Of a DNA stretch of 64,000 bases, positions 33,638 through 43,816 are shown piece by piece (within the stretch, counting starts at the first letter, position 1; the number at the start of each line of letters is the position of its first letter). Made by a program: the position numbers and the translations under genes. The notes below the pieces were generated by a model. That model ran no database searches, was not told where the DNA came from, and saw only the letters and a program-made list of their open reading frames with translations. The DNA is taken from the NCBI RefSeq assembly GCF_000429985.1, contig NZ_AUCX01000023.1:1-64000 (forward strand). The letters run 5' to 3'. This DNA is from Maridesulfovibrio bastinii DSM 16055 (GTDB lineage Bacteria > Desulfobacterota > Desulfovibrionia > Desulfovibrionales > Desulfovibrionaceae).

Positions 33638-36600
33638 CTATTTTTTAATTTTATTTTTAAATTTTAATTCTTCCACAGCACAGTAAAGTACCGGGACAAC
33701 ATACACGGTTAGTATAGCAATAGACATACCTCCAAATGAAGGGATAGCCATTGGAACCATTATATCTGAGCCTCTACCGGTTGAGGTGAGGATTGGTAAT
33801 AAAGCCAGAATTGTTGTTGCCGAAGTCATAAGTGCCGGTCTGATTCTTCTTTCAGCACCAGAGACAACTGTTTCACGAATTTCAGCAATTGAGCCCATAG
33901 AGCGTTTTTTCTTACTCTCATCAAGGTAAGTTGCCATTATCACCCCATCATCCGAGGCTATTCCAAACAAAGCTAAAAAGCCTACCCAGATAGCAACACT
34001 CAAATTGATAGGCCCTATCTGGAACAGTTCACGCATTGGCGTACCTAGAACACTAAAATTCATAAACCACGACTGACCATACAGCCAAACCATTAAAAAA
34101 CCACCAGACCATGCTACAAAGATGCCTGAAAAAACCATCATAGTCGTTGTTAATGACTTGAACTGCATATATAAAATCAGAATTATAAAGAGCAAAGCCA
34201 GTGGCAATATCAATTCAAGCTTCTTCTGGGCCCTGATTTGATTTTCATAACTTCCGGCAAATTCATACGAAACGCCAGAGGGAATAACCAACTCTCCAGA
34301 GTCTATTTTAGACTGCAAAAAAGCTTTTGCCTGCTCGACAACATCCACTTCGGCAAACCCGGGCTTCTTATCAAAAAGTACATATCCGACAAGAAATGTA
34401 TCTTCACTCTTGATAACCTGCGGGCCACGAACATAGCGTATTTCTGCAAGTTGATTTAAAGGAACCTGCTCTCCACCGGGAGCACTGACAAGAATCTTGC
34501 CCAGAGAATCAATATTATCCCGAAGCTCACGCAAATAGCGAACCCGGACTGGATATCTCTCACGGCCCTCAACAGTTGTAGTAACAACTTTACCGCCAAC
34601 TGCGACCTCTATAACACTCTGAACTTGAGAAAGCATAATACCGTGTCTGGCAATGGCTTCTCTATCAATAACTATTTCAAGATACGGCTTACCGACAATC
34701 CTGTCAGCAATGACCGCTTCTGGTTGAACAGAGCCTACCTGCTTCATATATTTTTCAAACTCAAGAGCTACTTTCTCAAGAGTTTTTAAATCCGGGCCTT
34801 TAATTTTTATTCCCATCGGAGCCCGCATTCCAGATTGAAGCATAACAATTCTAGCTGCAATAGGTTGCAGCTTGGGAGCAGAAGTAACCCCCGGAATAGT
34901 AGCCACTTTAACAATAGACTTCCAAATATCGCCGGGAGAATTTATTCCTTTCCAACTTTTGCGTCCGTTATTCAAATCAGGATCAAGGGCTTGTCTCCAT
35001 AATCTGAAAGGCTTGCCATCCTCATCGGGAATCAAATTTCCACTCTCGTCACGGTCATAATACCCTTTAACAAGATATGGATACCCATCAGGTGCTGCAA
35101 CAGGATTGCCTTTAATATCTCTAAAATAATCAATCTGATCCGGGTCAAATTTATAGCGCAGCCTATTCCCGGATTTATCTGTCAAATACTCTGAAGAATA
35201 ATTTATAACGGTTTCAATCATCGAGATAGGAGCTGGATCAAGAGGAGTTTCAGCTCTACCAAGCTTTCCAACAGCTGAGGTAACCTCTGGTATTGATTGA
35301 ATTAGTATATCCTGTTTTCGCAATACATCTTTTACCTCACCAATTGAAGCATGCGGCATTGTTGTAGGCATAAAAAGAAAAGCACCTTCATCAAGGTCCG
35401 GCATAAATTCTTTACCCAATCCGGGGAAAGTGTGCGATACGGCGACATAAGGTCTTGATGATTTTATAAAATCTGGCAAAAATCCTGTAACTCTGGGGAA
35501 TCCCAGCCAAGCGCAGAGACCAAGAAAAATAATGCAGACCGGAAGGGATATGAATAATAATTTATGATTCAAGCACCAACGTAACATTGTTGGATAACCC
35601 CTACGAAACATTTCAAAAAACATCATCAAGCCACCAATAATTACCACTACGAAGAGGTAATTATTTAACATTCCCTTTTCTGGTCCCAAAGGCAGCCACG
35701 AATTAGTAAGGACCCAGGCGACCATAGCCACAACGATCCAGTTTTCAAACAACTCCAGTTTATTAAGAATGTTATTGTTAACGAATAGAGATAAAATACT
35801 TTTAAATGCCAGATATATGAAAAACAGCCCAATCCACCACTTCACCAAAACTGATAAAGCTACACCTGAAAACATATAACTTGCTGTTTTAACTAAAACC
35901 TTCTTTTTGGTTCCCTGCTTCTTAATTCTTGTAAAAACTATCTGAGCCAGAGGTGGTAGAATTGTCAGGGCAACAACTATCGAGGACAACAGAGCAAAAG
36001 TTTTCGTATATGCAAGTGGTTTAAAGAGCTTACCTTCCGCACCGTCCATAGCAAAAACAGGCAGAAAACTGACTATCGTCGTGGCAACGGCAGTCATTAC
36101 GGCACTACCGACTTCAACGGTTCCTTCATATACACATACCAATTTACTGACTGACCGAGGCATTTGCTCCATTTTTTTAAGAATGTTTTCACAAATGATA
36201 ATCCCCATATCAACCATAGTTCCAATCGCAATGGCTATACCGGATAAAGCAACAATGTTGGCGTCCACTCCAAAAGTACGCATAGCCATAAAACACATCA
36301 AAACAGCAAATGGCAGCAAAGACGAAATGACCAAAGAACTGCGTAAATGCACTACTGCAATCAGCACAACAATGATCGTTATCAATATTTCCTGAATTAA
36401 AGCTGTATTAAGAGTTCCAAGGGTTTCGTTGATCAATCCTGAACGGTCATAAAAAGGAACAATTGAAAGTTTACTTTCTGTTCCATCCGGTAAAATTTTA
36501 GAGGGTAGTCCTGGACTGATATCTTTAATTTTTTCTTTAATATTCTTGATGACTTTTAAAGGATTTTCTCCATAACGGACAACAGCAACGCCGCCAACGA

Positions 36601-37567
36601 CTTCTGCTCCACCCTTATCAAGAGCACCTCTGCGCAGAGCAGGACCTTTGGTAACTCTGGCAACATCTTTCACATAAATAGGAATATTATTAACAACTTT
36701 GACTACTGATTCTTCAATATCAGACATTTTTTTTATGAAACCAACACCGCGAATGACATATTCTGCGTTGTTGATTTCAATTGTGCGCGCGCCTACATCT
36801 AAATTAGAATTTTTTACAGCTTTATAAATATCATTCAGGGTCACATGGGCAGCACGCATGGCATCAGGATCAACATCTATCTGGTATTCCTTTACAAAAC
36901 CACCAACAGACGCAACCTCACTAACACCTTCGGCGGAAAGGAGAGCATATCGAACATACCAGTCCTGAACAGATCGCAATTCATCAAGATCCCACCCACC
37001 GGTTGGATTACCATCAGGATCTCTACCTTCAATAGTATACCAGTAAACCTGTCCCAAAGCTGTAGCATCAGGACCTAGCGAAGGTTTAACTTCCGTCGGC
37101 AATGTTCCTGCAGGAAGACTGTTTAATTTTTCAAGCAACCGGGATCTGGACCAATAAAAATCAACATCTTCATTAAAAATAACATAAATAGTTGAAAACC
37201 CGAACATGGAGTAACTACGAACGGTTTTAACTCCGGGAACTCCAAGCAAAGCAACGGTCAAAGGATAGGTTATCTGATCTTCTACGTCCTGAGGAGATCT
37301 ACCCATCCATTTAGTAAAAATTATCTGCTGATTTTCTCCAATGTCGGGAATTGCATCTACAGGAACAGGTGACCTCTCCACTCCATTTAAATGCCAGTCA
37401 AAAGGCGCTGTATAGAGCCCTCCTCCGATAACCAGTAATAGTAAAACCGCCACTACCAGCTTTTGTTCCAAACAAAAAAGAATTACTTTTTCAACTAACG
37501 TGCGGGCTACGGGACGACCTGTGTCTGAATTTGCATTATCGTTTTCATGCATTTTCTTAGTACTCAT
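33638..37567 (-). CDS. cusA: CusA/CzcA-type heavy-metal efflux RND pump, extended form
   Basis: The inner-membrane pump exports metal (by context Cu(I)/Ag(I)) using proton flow, together with the adaptor and outer-membrane channel encoded upstream. At 1309 residues it is about 260 longer than E. coli CusA. It has the HME-type opening TAPFDWHLNGVE, GVPGVKTVRSYSMFGFSTIYV, the proton-relay helix GIAIAIGTMVDMGIIICENI and the periplasmic RIVMLQSGMRAPMGIKI, with a Met near the CusA Met triad position. Extra material lies at about residues 550-660 (three more hydrophobic segments) and 795-900 (a charged periplasmic loop with YDRDESGNLIPDEDGKP). It is the last gene of cusC-cusB-cusA, 11 bases after cusB. 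Confidence 0.92.
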   Translation of the reverse strand: MSTKKMHENDNANSDTGRPVARTLVEKVILFCLEQKLVVAVLLLLVIGGGLYTAPFDWHLNGVERSPVPVDAIPDIGENQQIIFTKWMGRSPQDVEDQITYPLTVALLGVPGVKTVRSYSMFGFSTIYVIFNEDVDFYWSRSRLLEKLNSLPAGTLPTEVKPSLGPDATALGQVYWYTIEGRDPDGNPTGGWDLDELRSVQDWYVRYALLSAEGVSEVASVGGFVKEYQIDVDPDAMRAAHVTLNDIYKAVKNSNLDVGARTIEINNAEYVIRGVGFIKKMSDIEESVVKVVNNIPIYVKDVARVTKGPALRRGALDKGGAEVVGGVAVVRYGENPLKVIKNIKEKIKDISPGLPSKILPDGTESKLSIVPFYDRSGLINETLGTLNTALIQEILITIIVVLIAVVHLRSSLVISSLLPFAVLMCFMAMRTFGVDANIVALSGIAIAIGTMVDMGIIICENILKKMEQMPRSVSKLVCVYEGTVEVGSAVMTAVATTIVSFLPVFAMDGAEGKLFKPLAYTKTFALLSSIVVALTILPPLAQIVFTRIKKQGTKKKVLVKTASYMFSGVALSVLVKWWIGLFFIYLAFKSILSLFVNNNILNKLELFENWIVVAMVAWVLTNSWLPLGPEKGMLNNYLFVVVIIGGLMMFFEMFRRGYPTMLRWCLNHKLLFISLPVCIIFLGLCAWLGFPRVTGFLPDFIKSSRPYVAVSHTFPGLGKEFMPDLDEGAFLFMPTTMPHASIGEVKDVLRKQDILIQSIPEVTSAVGKLGRAETPLDPAPISMIETVINYSSEYLTDKSGNRLRYKFDPDQIDYFRDIKGNPVAAPDGYPYLVKGYYDRDESGNLIPDEDGKPFRLWRQALDPDLNNGRKSWKGINSPGDIWKSIVKVATIPGVTSAPKLQPIAARIVMLQSGMRAPMGIKIKGPDLKTLEKVALEFEKYMKQVGSVQPEAVIADRIVGKPYLEIVIDREAIARHGIMLSQVQSVIEVAVGGKVVTTTVEGRERYPVRVRYLRELRDNIDSLGKILVSAPGGEQVPLNQLAEIRYVRGPQVIKSEDTFLVGYVLFDKKPGFAEVDVVEQAKAFLQSKIDSGELVIPSGVSYEFAGSYENQIRAQKKLELILPLALLFIILILYMQFKSLTTTMMVFSGIFVAWSGGFLMVWLYGQSWFMNFSVLGTPMRELFQIGPINLSVAIWVGFLALFGIASDDGVIMATYLDESKKKRSMGSIAEIRETVVSGAERRIRPALMTSATTILALLPILTSTGRGSDIMVPMAIPSFGGMSIAILTVYVVPVLYCAVEELKFKNKIKK

Positions 37568-37578
37568 AATTAACCTGC

Positions 37579-39756
37579 CTATTTATCGTCCTTCAGCTGC
37601 CTTTGTACTTCACCGCACTCCTGCATGGCTTTTCCAAAATACGGATTACGAATTTTTTGATCATTCTGGAGCCATTTAGCTCCCTTAAAATCAAAAGCCA
37701 TGGGGCAGAATATTTCATAAACAGGATGATCAGCTTTAATTCCCAGCTGCGAAACAGCGTCAATCATGCCATAAGAAATCGGTTCAAGTCCTGAACGCGC
37801 TCCAACGATAGAATCAGATGTTCGAACTTTCTCAATTCCAGAATTGATCTGTTCGAGCGACTTCATCCAGATTTCATTTGCTTTTGTACTAAGAACGCCA
37901 CTGTCTATTTTATTAAGTTTCTCAGCCATATTCGCAATTTCAGCCTGAGCCTGACTAAGATTATCTGCGGCAAGCGCACCTACAAACAACTCATAAGCAT
38001 CATAAACATCGCTCAGAGTGACCCTAAACGATTCAGGAACATCTATCCTGTTTTGATTATTTTTTTCAGCAAGTAATGAAATAGAAAAGACCTTATCAAG
38101 AGCTTTGAAATGCTCTGTTGTTTCTGAAAGGGCCAGCTCAAGTCTGTGAGAATCTTTAACGGAACGGCCTATAACAGCATCGTTTGACAAAAGCATGGAA
38201 AGCTCTTTCCATGCCAGCGATGAATCTCCCTTGAGTCCGGCTCCGTCTATATTTTGAACCTGATCAAAAAAGTTCGAAAAAGCCTTCTTTGAAGCGTCAA
38301 TATCCCCGGATTTTGCTGTTGCAACTAAATCCTCATAACTTTTTTTAAGAAGAACAATTTTTGAGATGAAAAACGGAGGAAGAGTTGATTCTGCTGAAAC
38401 AGAATGTCCTGCATGCTCTTTACCTGTATCCAAAGGCTCAATTCCAGTTTCAGTATTCATCATACTGGGCTTGGCTATAATCTGGACGGCACTGTCAATA
38501 TTGAAGTTGCCTTTTGTAACAACCTCTTCACCTTCAGAAAGACCGTATTTAACGACATAATAATCTCCGGCTTTAGGTCCCAAGACTATCTCACGCCCTT
38601 CGTAAACGCCTTCTTTGCCCGGAACAGCAACGTAAACAACTGCCCTGCGCCCTGTTACAAGAGGCGCGGAAGCAGGAATAACTAAATTTGTTTCTTTTTT
38701 TTTATCCGTTACGTTGACAGCTTTAACAAACATACCGGGCTTAAGTTTACTGTCCTTGTTCGTAACATCCAATCTAACTCTTATTGTTCTCGTCTTTTCA
38801 TTGACCATCGGATCAATATAAGAAACCTTGCCTTCAAATCTTTCTCCGGGGAAAGCTTCAGTTGTAAATTTTACGTTCATTCCCATCTTGATCCATGGAA
38901 GATCCGATTCATACACCTCAAGAATAACCCAGACTTTTCTCAAATCCGCAATTTTATAAACAGGTGTACCTGTTTTTACATACATTCCTTCATCAACATC
39001 TTTCTGAATAACAATTCCGCTTAATGGGGAGTAAAGAGTTACATGGTCCGCAGCCTCCCCTCTTTGAATAATGGCATTTATCTGCCTTGCAGATAATCCT
39101 AGTAATTTTAACTTTTCTCTGGCTGCTCTTTCAGTTCTTTTAGCTGTAGATTTGACAACTTTTAAAGAACTTCCTTCAAGAGCCTTGATAGCTTTCACCG
39201 ACTGAATCAACTCAGCCTGAGCAGTCATCAGCTCAGGGCTGTATATGGAAGCCATTGCCTGCCCTTTTCGAACAGGGCTACCAGTGTAATCTATGTAAAG
39301 TTTATCAATACGCCCGCCAGTCCAAGCCGTAATTATACCCATACGGGTTTCATCATAATCAACTTTGCCAAGCATTCTTGTCTGGACACTAACGGCCATT
39401 CTTTTAACTTTATCTGTAACTATACCGGCAAGCTTTCTAGATCTTGGAGTTAAACTTATCTGCCTCAGTCCCAAAACTTCATCACCTGAGGCTCCACCCT
39501 TTTCAAGAGGGATGAGATCCATAAAACATATGGGACATTTTCCGGGATTTGGAAGTTGAATTTGAGGATGCATTGAGCATGTCCAGACGATGTCTGTTTT
39601 TGATGAATTTTCATTTGAAGCAACATGCTCTACATGTTCAGAAGGCTTACTTTCAGCTTCTTCAAAAAGACCTGAACTAAAATATCCCGCAGCAAAAGCA
39701 ATCAAAATGCCTACTGCAATTAATGACAAGAATGTTTTTTTTGATTTGGATGACAT
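37579..39756 (-). CDS. cusB: Efflux RND periplasmic adaptor (CusB type) with metal-binding extensions
   Basis: The adaptor links the RND pump to the outer-membrane channel and delivers metal. The 725-residue protein has an N-terminal membrane anchor (about residues 8-27) and a heavy-metal-binding domain with WTCSMHPQIQLPNPGKCPIC (about 58-77). The barrel-sandwich/lipoyl and alpha-hairpin core (about 105-380) includes GGRIDKLYIDYTGSPVRKG, then a His-rich KEHAGHSVSAE linker. The C-terminal half carries two helical-bundle segments, the last ending FCPMAFDFKGAKWLQ and NPYFGKAMQECGEV, the pattern of DUF3347. Typical CusB proteins are about 400-600 residues, so this one is long. The extra domains likely bind copper or silver. 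Confidence 0.9.
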   Translation of the reverse strand: MSSKSKKTFLSLIAVGILIAFAAGYFSSGLFEEAESKPSEHVEHVASNENSSKTDIVWTCSMHPQIQLPNPGKCPICFMDLIPLEKGGASGDEVLGLRQISLTPRSRKLAGIVTDKVKRMAVSVQTRMLGKVDYDETRMGIITAWTGGRIDKLYIDYTGSPVRKGQAMASIYSPELMTAQAELIQSVKAIKALEGSSLKVVKSTAKRTERAAREKLKLLGLSARQINAIIQRGEAADHVTLYSPLSGIVIQKDVDEGMYVKTGTPVYKIADLRKVWVILEVYESDLPWIKMGMNVKFTTEAFPGERFEGKVSYIDPMVNEKTRTIRVRLDVTNKDSKLKPGMFVKAVNVTDKKKETNLVIPASAPLVTGRRAVVYVAVPGKEGVYEGREIVLGPKAGDYYVVKYGLSEGEEVVTKGNFNIDSAVQIIAKPSMMNTETGIEPLDTGKEHAGHSVSAESTLPPFFISKIVLLKKSYEDLVATAKSGDIDASKKAFSNFFDQVQNIDGAGLKGDSSLAWKELSMLLSNDAVIGRSVKDSHRLELALSETTEHFKALDKVFSISLLAEKNNQNRIDVPESFRVTLSDVYDAYELFVGALAADNLSQAQAEIANMAEKLNKIDSGVLSTKANEIWMKSLEQINSGIEKVRTSDSIVGARSGLEPISYGMIDAVSQLGIKADHPVYEIFCPMAFDFKGAKWLQNDQKIRNPYFGKAMQECGEVQRQLKDDK

Positions 39757-39772
39757 CTCTTTCCCCTATATT

Positions 39773-41161
39773 TTACTGCTTATCTGGATCACGCGGATAA
39801 ACTGACGGAAGCATCTGTCCATGAACAGAGCATGGAATTTCTCTACCAACCAGATATTCAATAGCAGCAACTTTTTTTGCTTGTTCCGCTAACGCCCGGT
39901 AATATGAAAGATTGAATTCAATAAGAGTTCTTTCAGCATCAATAAGATCACTTGAAGTTGCAGATCCGGACTGGAAAGCTTCAATGGTGACTCCTAGAGA
40001 TTGCTCTGCTTTTGGTGTTAACGTGTCATGATATAAATTAACTTTTCTAATGGCATCCTGATACCGGTAAACTTCAAGCTCCAAATCGGCCTCAAGATCT
40101 CTTTCAAGACCGGAACGAGCACGCTTTGCAGCCCGGACACTGTTTTTAGCTTCTGAAAGTTGAGCTTCCTGTTTATCAAACCAGATGGGCAGGTTTACGG
40201 ACATACCGGCAACAATAGGATCGCGTTTTGAGTTAGTCACATTGGGCGATCTGGATTTACCAGTCTGGATGTAATCAAGACCAAACGTAAAATCAGGAAA
40301 ATAATCCTTTTCTGCCAACTGGACCCCTATCTTTTCCATGTCGATTTTATGATCGAGAGCTTTTAAACGGGGATTACCGGATTTGAAAATTGATTTTAGC
40401 TCGTCCAGTTTCGGCTTTATGACCATTACAGGAATATTTTCGGGCATCGGCAGCTTACGGTCTGCAGGACTGTTTATGACTGATAATAATTTTGCGATGG
40501 TAGGTTCTTTATATGCGTTTAATGAATCGAGCCTGTTCTGTAATTTTCCAAGTTCAACCTGAGTTTTTATAACACCATCGTAACCACCGGTTCCTGCGGA
40601 ATATCTCGCTCTGGCCACATTCTCCAGGTATTCCATCAGGGCGATATATTCTTTGGTTACTTTTATGGCTTGAGCCAAATAAGCATAATCATAATATGCT
40701 GTTTTAACTTTATAAAAAATCTTCAGTTTTAAATCATCAAATTTTGCCTTCTGAATATCAGCACTTTTGAGAGCCTTTTCTCCTCTTAGTCCTAATTTCC
40801 CAAACCATGGAAGAGTCTGACTCAAGCCATATTTAAATTCCTGTGGTCCTGTTCTTGTTTCAACAGGCTGGATAAACCATCCAAAATTAAACCTTGGATC
40901 AGGTAGACTTGATACACTGCCTTCCCTTTGCAGAGCAGATTTCCATGCATAAAAGGCAGAATACAGCTGATCATTACTTCGGGCTGCTTCAACCAGATAA
41001 TTACGCAATGATTTGAGACTATCAGTATCACCACTCACAGCCTCGCCATTCAATGAACTTGAACCAGAATCGTCCGCATAGATACAATTAGGTGAATAAA
41101 CCAATGCTAAGGAGGCAATCAAAAAACAATATATAAATTTATGCTTATAGCTCCTGCTCAT
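39773..41161 (-). CDS. cusC: TolC-family outer-membrane efflux channel (CusC type)
   Basis: The 462-residue protein has a signal peptide (FIYCFLIASLALVYSPNCIYA) and two TolC-like repeats made of long helices plus beta strands (FGWFIQPVETRTGPQEFKYG; FTFGLDYIQTG). It forms the outer-membrane exit duct for the CusBA pump. The copper/silver type is suggested by operon partners rather than by its own residues. CAGGAGATTATA lies before the ATG at 41161, making this start better than one 17 codons upstream. It is first in the operon, 16 bases before cusB, and divergent from the phosphatase gene across 450 bases. Confidence 0.88.
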   Translation of the reverse strand: MSRSYKHKFIYCFLIASLALVYSPNCIYADDSGSSSLNGEAVSGDTDSLKSLRNYLVEAARSNDQLYSAFYAWKSALQREGSVSSLPDPRFNFGWFIQPVETRTGPQEFKYGLSQTLPWFGKLGLRGEKALKSADIQKAKFDDLKLKIFYKVKTAYYDYAYLAQAIKVTKEYIALMEYLENVARARYSAGTGGYDGVIKTQVELGKLQNRLDSLNAYKEPTIAKLLSVINSPADRKLPMPENIPVMVIKPKLDELKSIFKSGNPRLKALDHKIDMEKIGVQLAEKDYFPDFTFGLDYIQTGKSRSPNVTNSKRDPIVAGMSVNLPIWFDKQEAQLSEAKNSVRAAKRARSGLERDLEADLELEVYRYQDAIRKVNLYHDTLTPKAEQSLGVTIEAFQSGSATSSDLIDAERTLIEFNLSYYRALAEQAKKVAAIEYLVGREIPCSVHGQMLPSVYPRDPDKQ

Positions 41162-41615
41162 TATAATCTCCTGATTCGAAATCAAAACTTTTTTAAAATT
41201 ACAAGCAAACATTATTCCATTCTAAATTGGTATAGAATTTACAATAATTATTTTTCATATCAACAATACCTTTTTTTTAAAATTTGTAAAATTTAGAATC
41301 AAAAGTGCATGTATTTTCACCAATCAGTGCAAATATACGCGTTTAAAAACAGCTTTGCACAAGATAAATTGCTTAATCTCGCATTTTATCATACTATTTT
41401 AGTATACAATAAAAAGTTGTGAAAATATTTGCACTTATAAGATCAATTTTACTTAGTCACCTTAATTAATTTTATTTAACATGCTAAAATATAATAATAA
41501 AATTTTATTGGAACACATCATGTAAATAAAACTGAAGAATGTGGGAATATTTAGAAATTGATGTATAGTTGAAGCTACATATTTTATTCTACCCTGTAGC
41601 CCTAAATTTTATATT
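41162..41615. promoter_or_regulatory. Divergent control region between cusCBA and the phosphatase gene
   Basis: About 450 AT-rich bases carry promoters for both sides. Repeated elements are visible: AGTGCAAA (41326-41333), TTTGCAC (41354-41360) and TTTGCACT (41428-41435), one forward and two reversed copies of the same word, plus an AGTGCA at 41304. A small palindrome ATACTA-TTT-TAGTAT lies at 41391-41405. These could be operator sites for a shared regulator. A GG-N10-GC pair near 41205-41220 on the minus strand is too poor to call sigma-54. No CueR-type or CopY-type box was recognised. Confidence 0.45.
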
Positions 41616-43802
41616 ATGAAGATAAGATCAAAACTTTTAATAATACTTCTTTCTGTCTCTATAATACCGCTAGCCGTTATACAAACTGGCATAGTTGATT
41701 CATTACACTTGTTATCCAATGAGATAGGAAGTGAGATGAAAAATGAGATGGTAAAAAAAAGCAGTTCAGAATTAAAAAGACTTGTTGAAGATCACGCCAG
41801 AATTCTCTCAAAACAGGGCAGGATTATTGAGTTCAATTTACAGCAGTTGTCACTGGAGCTCGCGAAATGGATTGAATCAGGAGAAAAATACCAGATTCCG
41901 CAGATATTAACTGCAAACTCAATGAAAAAAGATGAAGCTAAAATTTTATCCCAAAAATTTCTTAATATAAAAAAATTTGGTATCCTTGGTAAAAATATAT
42001 TTGATTTCAACTCGTTAAATTATGACACTGAAAAAAAATGGAGCGACAATTTAATTGTTCCGATTAACTCTGAAAATAAAATTATTCCACTTTTTAAAAC
42101 GATTGAAATCAGAAATCCTGAACTGGTGTTATGGATCAAGGTTAACTTATTCACGGGTGAAAGTTTAAGCTACCCTAAGAAAAATCATAATTTTCAAATA
42201 AATCACATGTCAGGGATGCATAAAAATCATATGGGCATGATGACCTCAGACAGCATCCGGCATGCTTCAAATAAAATCGGATTCGATAAAGCACCCATAG
42301 CACAATGGTCTTTGCCATATACTGACCCAATAACAGGTAGAACAGTACTTACCGCTTCATTAAATATAATCTCTTCAAGCAACAAATATCTGGGATCAGT
42401 TTCCATAGATGTCCCTCTGGACATATTATTACATGGTTACAATCATCTTAAGGCCTTTTCAGATAATATCAGCTCACTTTTAACTGAAATAAAAACGACC
42501 GAAAACGGAAATAAAACCATAAAGATCATAGCTGAGCAGACTTCTTCCCCCACAGAAAAAGAAGCTGAAATGATGCACATGTGGCAGCCTCCTACTGAAG
42601 AGTCATTTCAAAAGACTGTCGCCCAGAAGGATATTGAAAAATATTTAAGCGCCCTTGAAAATAACAAATCCGGCATTTTAAACATGCCTTATAAAGGACA
42701 GGAAAGTATATGGGCCTTCTCCAAGACAGCTCAGAGAGGAGTTTCATTACTGCTTATACTGCCGCATAAAGATGTTATTGCTCCGGCTGAAATGGCCAAA
42801 ACATTTATCAAAAATACAATAAAGAAACAGTCCTCAAATCTTATACTTATATTATCAGTTGTAACCGCTGTAATTTTTATACTGGCTTTTTCCCTTTCAC
42901 AAAAATTTACATCCAATATTTTGATTCTTGTAAGAGGGGTTAAACGTATTGCTTCCGGAGACTTCTCTACCAGAGTAAATATTCATAATAATGACGAAAT
43001 CGGAGAACTTGCTGAAGATTTTAATAAGATGGTCCCTGCTCTACGGGAGCATATTGAAATCAAAAGCGCACTTGAAGTGGCAAAAGAGGTTCAAGAAAAT
43101 CTGTTACCTAAAGATTCTCCTGAATTCCGCTCTTTCGATATCTACGGTAACAGTAAATACTGTGATGCCATAGGCGGTGACTATTTCGATTATCTGGTTT
43201 CAGGTAATGATAAAAACTGCATGCGATTTATTATAGGAGATGTCAGTGGACATGGAGTTCCGGCAGCAATTCTAATGGGTTCCATAAGAGGTTACCTGCA
43301 TGCAAGAAATTTGAACAGTGGCAATCTTGGAGAAGTCTTAACAGACATTAATAAACTGATTGCCGCAGATACATACAAAACAGGACAATTCATGACAATG
43401 CTTGCTGTTGAAATGAACCCGTTGTCAGGAAAACTCAGCTGGATAAGAGCAGGACATGATCCAGCAATAATTTACGATACTGAATCAGAAAAATTTACAG
43501 AACTTAACGGTGAGGGAATTGCTTTAGGCTTAATGGATGATTCCGTTTTCATAGAAAATGAAGACTATTATCTAAAACCGGGGCAGATTTTAATTTTAGG
43601 AACAGATGGAATATGGGAAGCAATTAATTCTGAAGGAGTTTTTTTCGGAAAAGACAGATTAAAAAAAGTAATATCAACCAACCAGACGTCTTCCGCCAAT
43701 GAAATAGCTGAGAGTATCTTTGAAGCGGTTAAAGACTTCACAGGATCTGACAGTCAGGAAGATGACCTGACTATTATGATAGTTAAAAGATTAAACAATT
43801 AA
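41616..43802 (+). CDS. Membrane SpoIIE-family serine phosphatase with His/Met-rich periplasmic sensor
   Basis: The 728-residue protein has a membrane helix at residues 5-25, a periplasmic sensor (about 26-405), a second helix at 406-428, a HAMP domain (about 430-482) and a cytoplasmic PP2C/SpoIIE phosphatase (about 495-728). The phosphatase has IGGDYFDYL, IIGDVSGHGVPAAILMG, WIRAGHDPAII, GTDGIWEAI and EDDLTIMIV, all metal/catalytic boxes. The sensor holds the cluster NHMSGMHKNHMGMM (196-209) and MMHMW (319-323), which look like Cu(I)/Ag(I) ligands. RsbU-like phosphatases dephosphorylate anti-sigma antagonists; none is adjacent. It is divergent from cusCBA and 14 bases before a Met-rich exported protein. 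Metal sensing is my inference. Confidence 0.85.
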   Translation: MKIRSKLLIILLSVSIIPLAVIQTGIVDSLHLLSNEIGSEMKNEMVKKSSSELKRLVEDHARILSKQGRIIEFNLQQLSLELAKWIESGEKYQIPQILTANSMKKDEAKILSQKFLNIKKFGILGKNIFDFNSLNYDTEKKWSDNLIVPINSENKIIPLFKTIEIRNPELVLWIKVNLFTGESLSYPKKNHNFQINHMSGMHKNHMGMMTSDSIRHASNKIGFDKAPIAQWSLPYTDPITGRTVLTASLNIISSSNKYLGSVSIDVPLDILLHGYNHLKAFSDNISSLLTEIKTTENGNKTIKIIAEQTSSPTEKEAEMMHMWQPPTEESFQKTVAQKDIEKYLSALENNKSGILNMPYKGQESIWAFSKTAQRGVSLLLILPHKDVIAPAEMAKTFIKNTIKKQSSNLILILSVVTAVIFILAFSLSQKFTSNILILVRGVKRIASGDFSTRVNIHNNDEIGELAEDFNKMVPALREHIEIKSALEVAKEVQENLLPKDSPEFRSFDIYGNSKYCDAIGGDYFDYLVSGNDKNCMRFIIGDVSGHGVPAAILMGSIRGYLHARNLNSGNLGEVLTDINKLIAADTYKTGQFMTMLAVEMNPLSGKLSWIRAGHDPAIIYDTESEKFTELNGEGIALGLMDDSVFIENEDYYLKPGQILILGTDGIWEAINSEGVFFGKDRLKKVISTNQTSSANEIAESIFEAVKDFTGSDSQEDDLTIMIVKRLNN

Positions 43803-43816
43803 CACAGGAGAACAAC

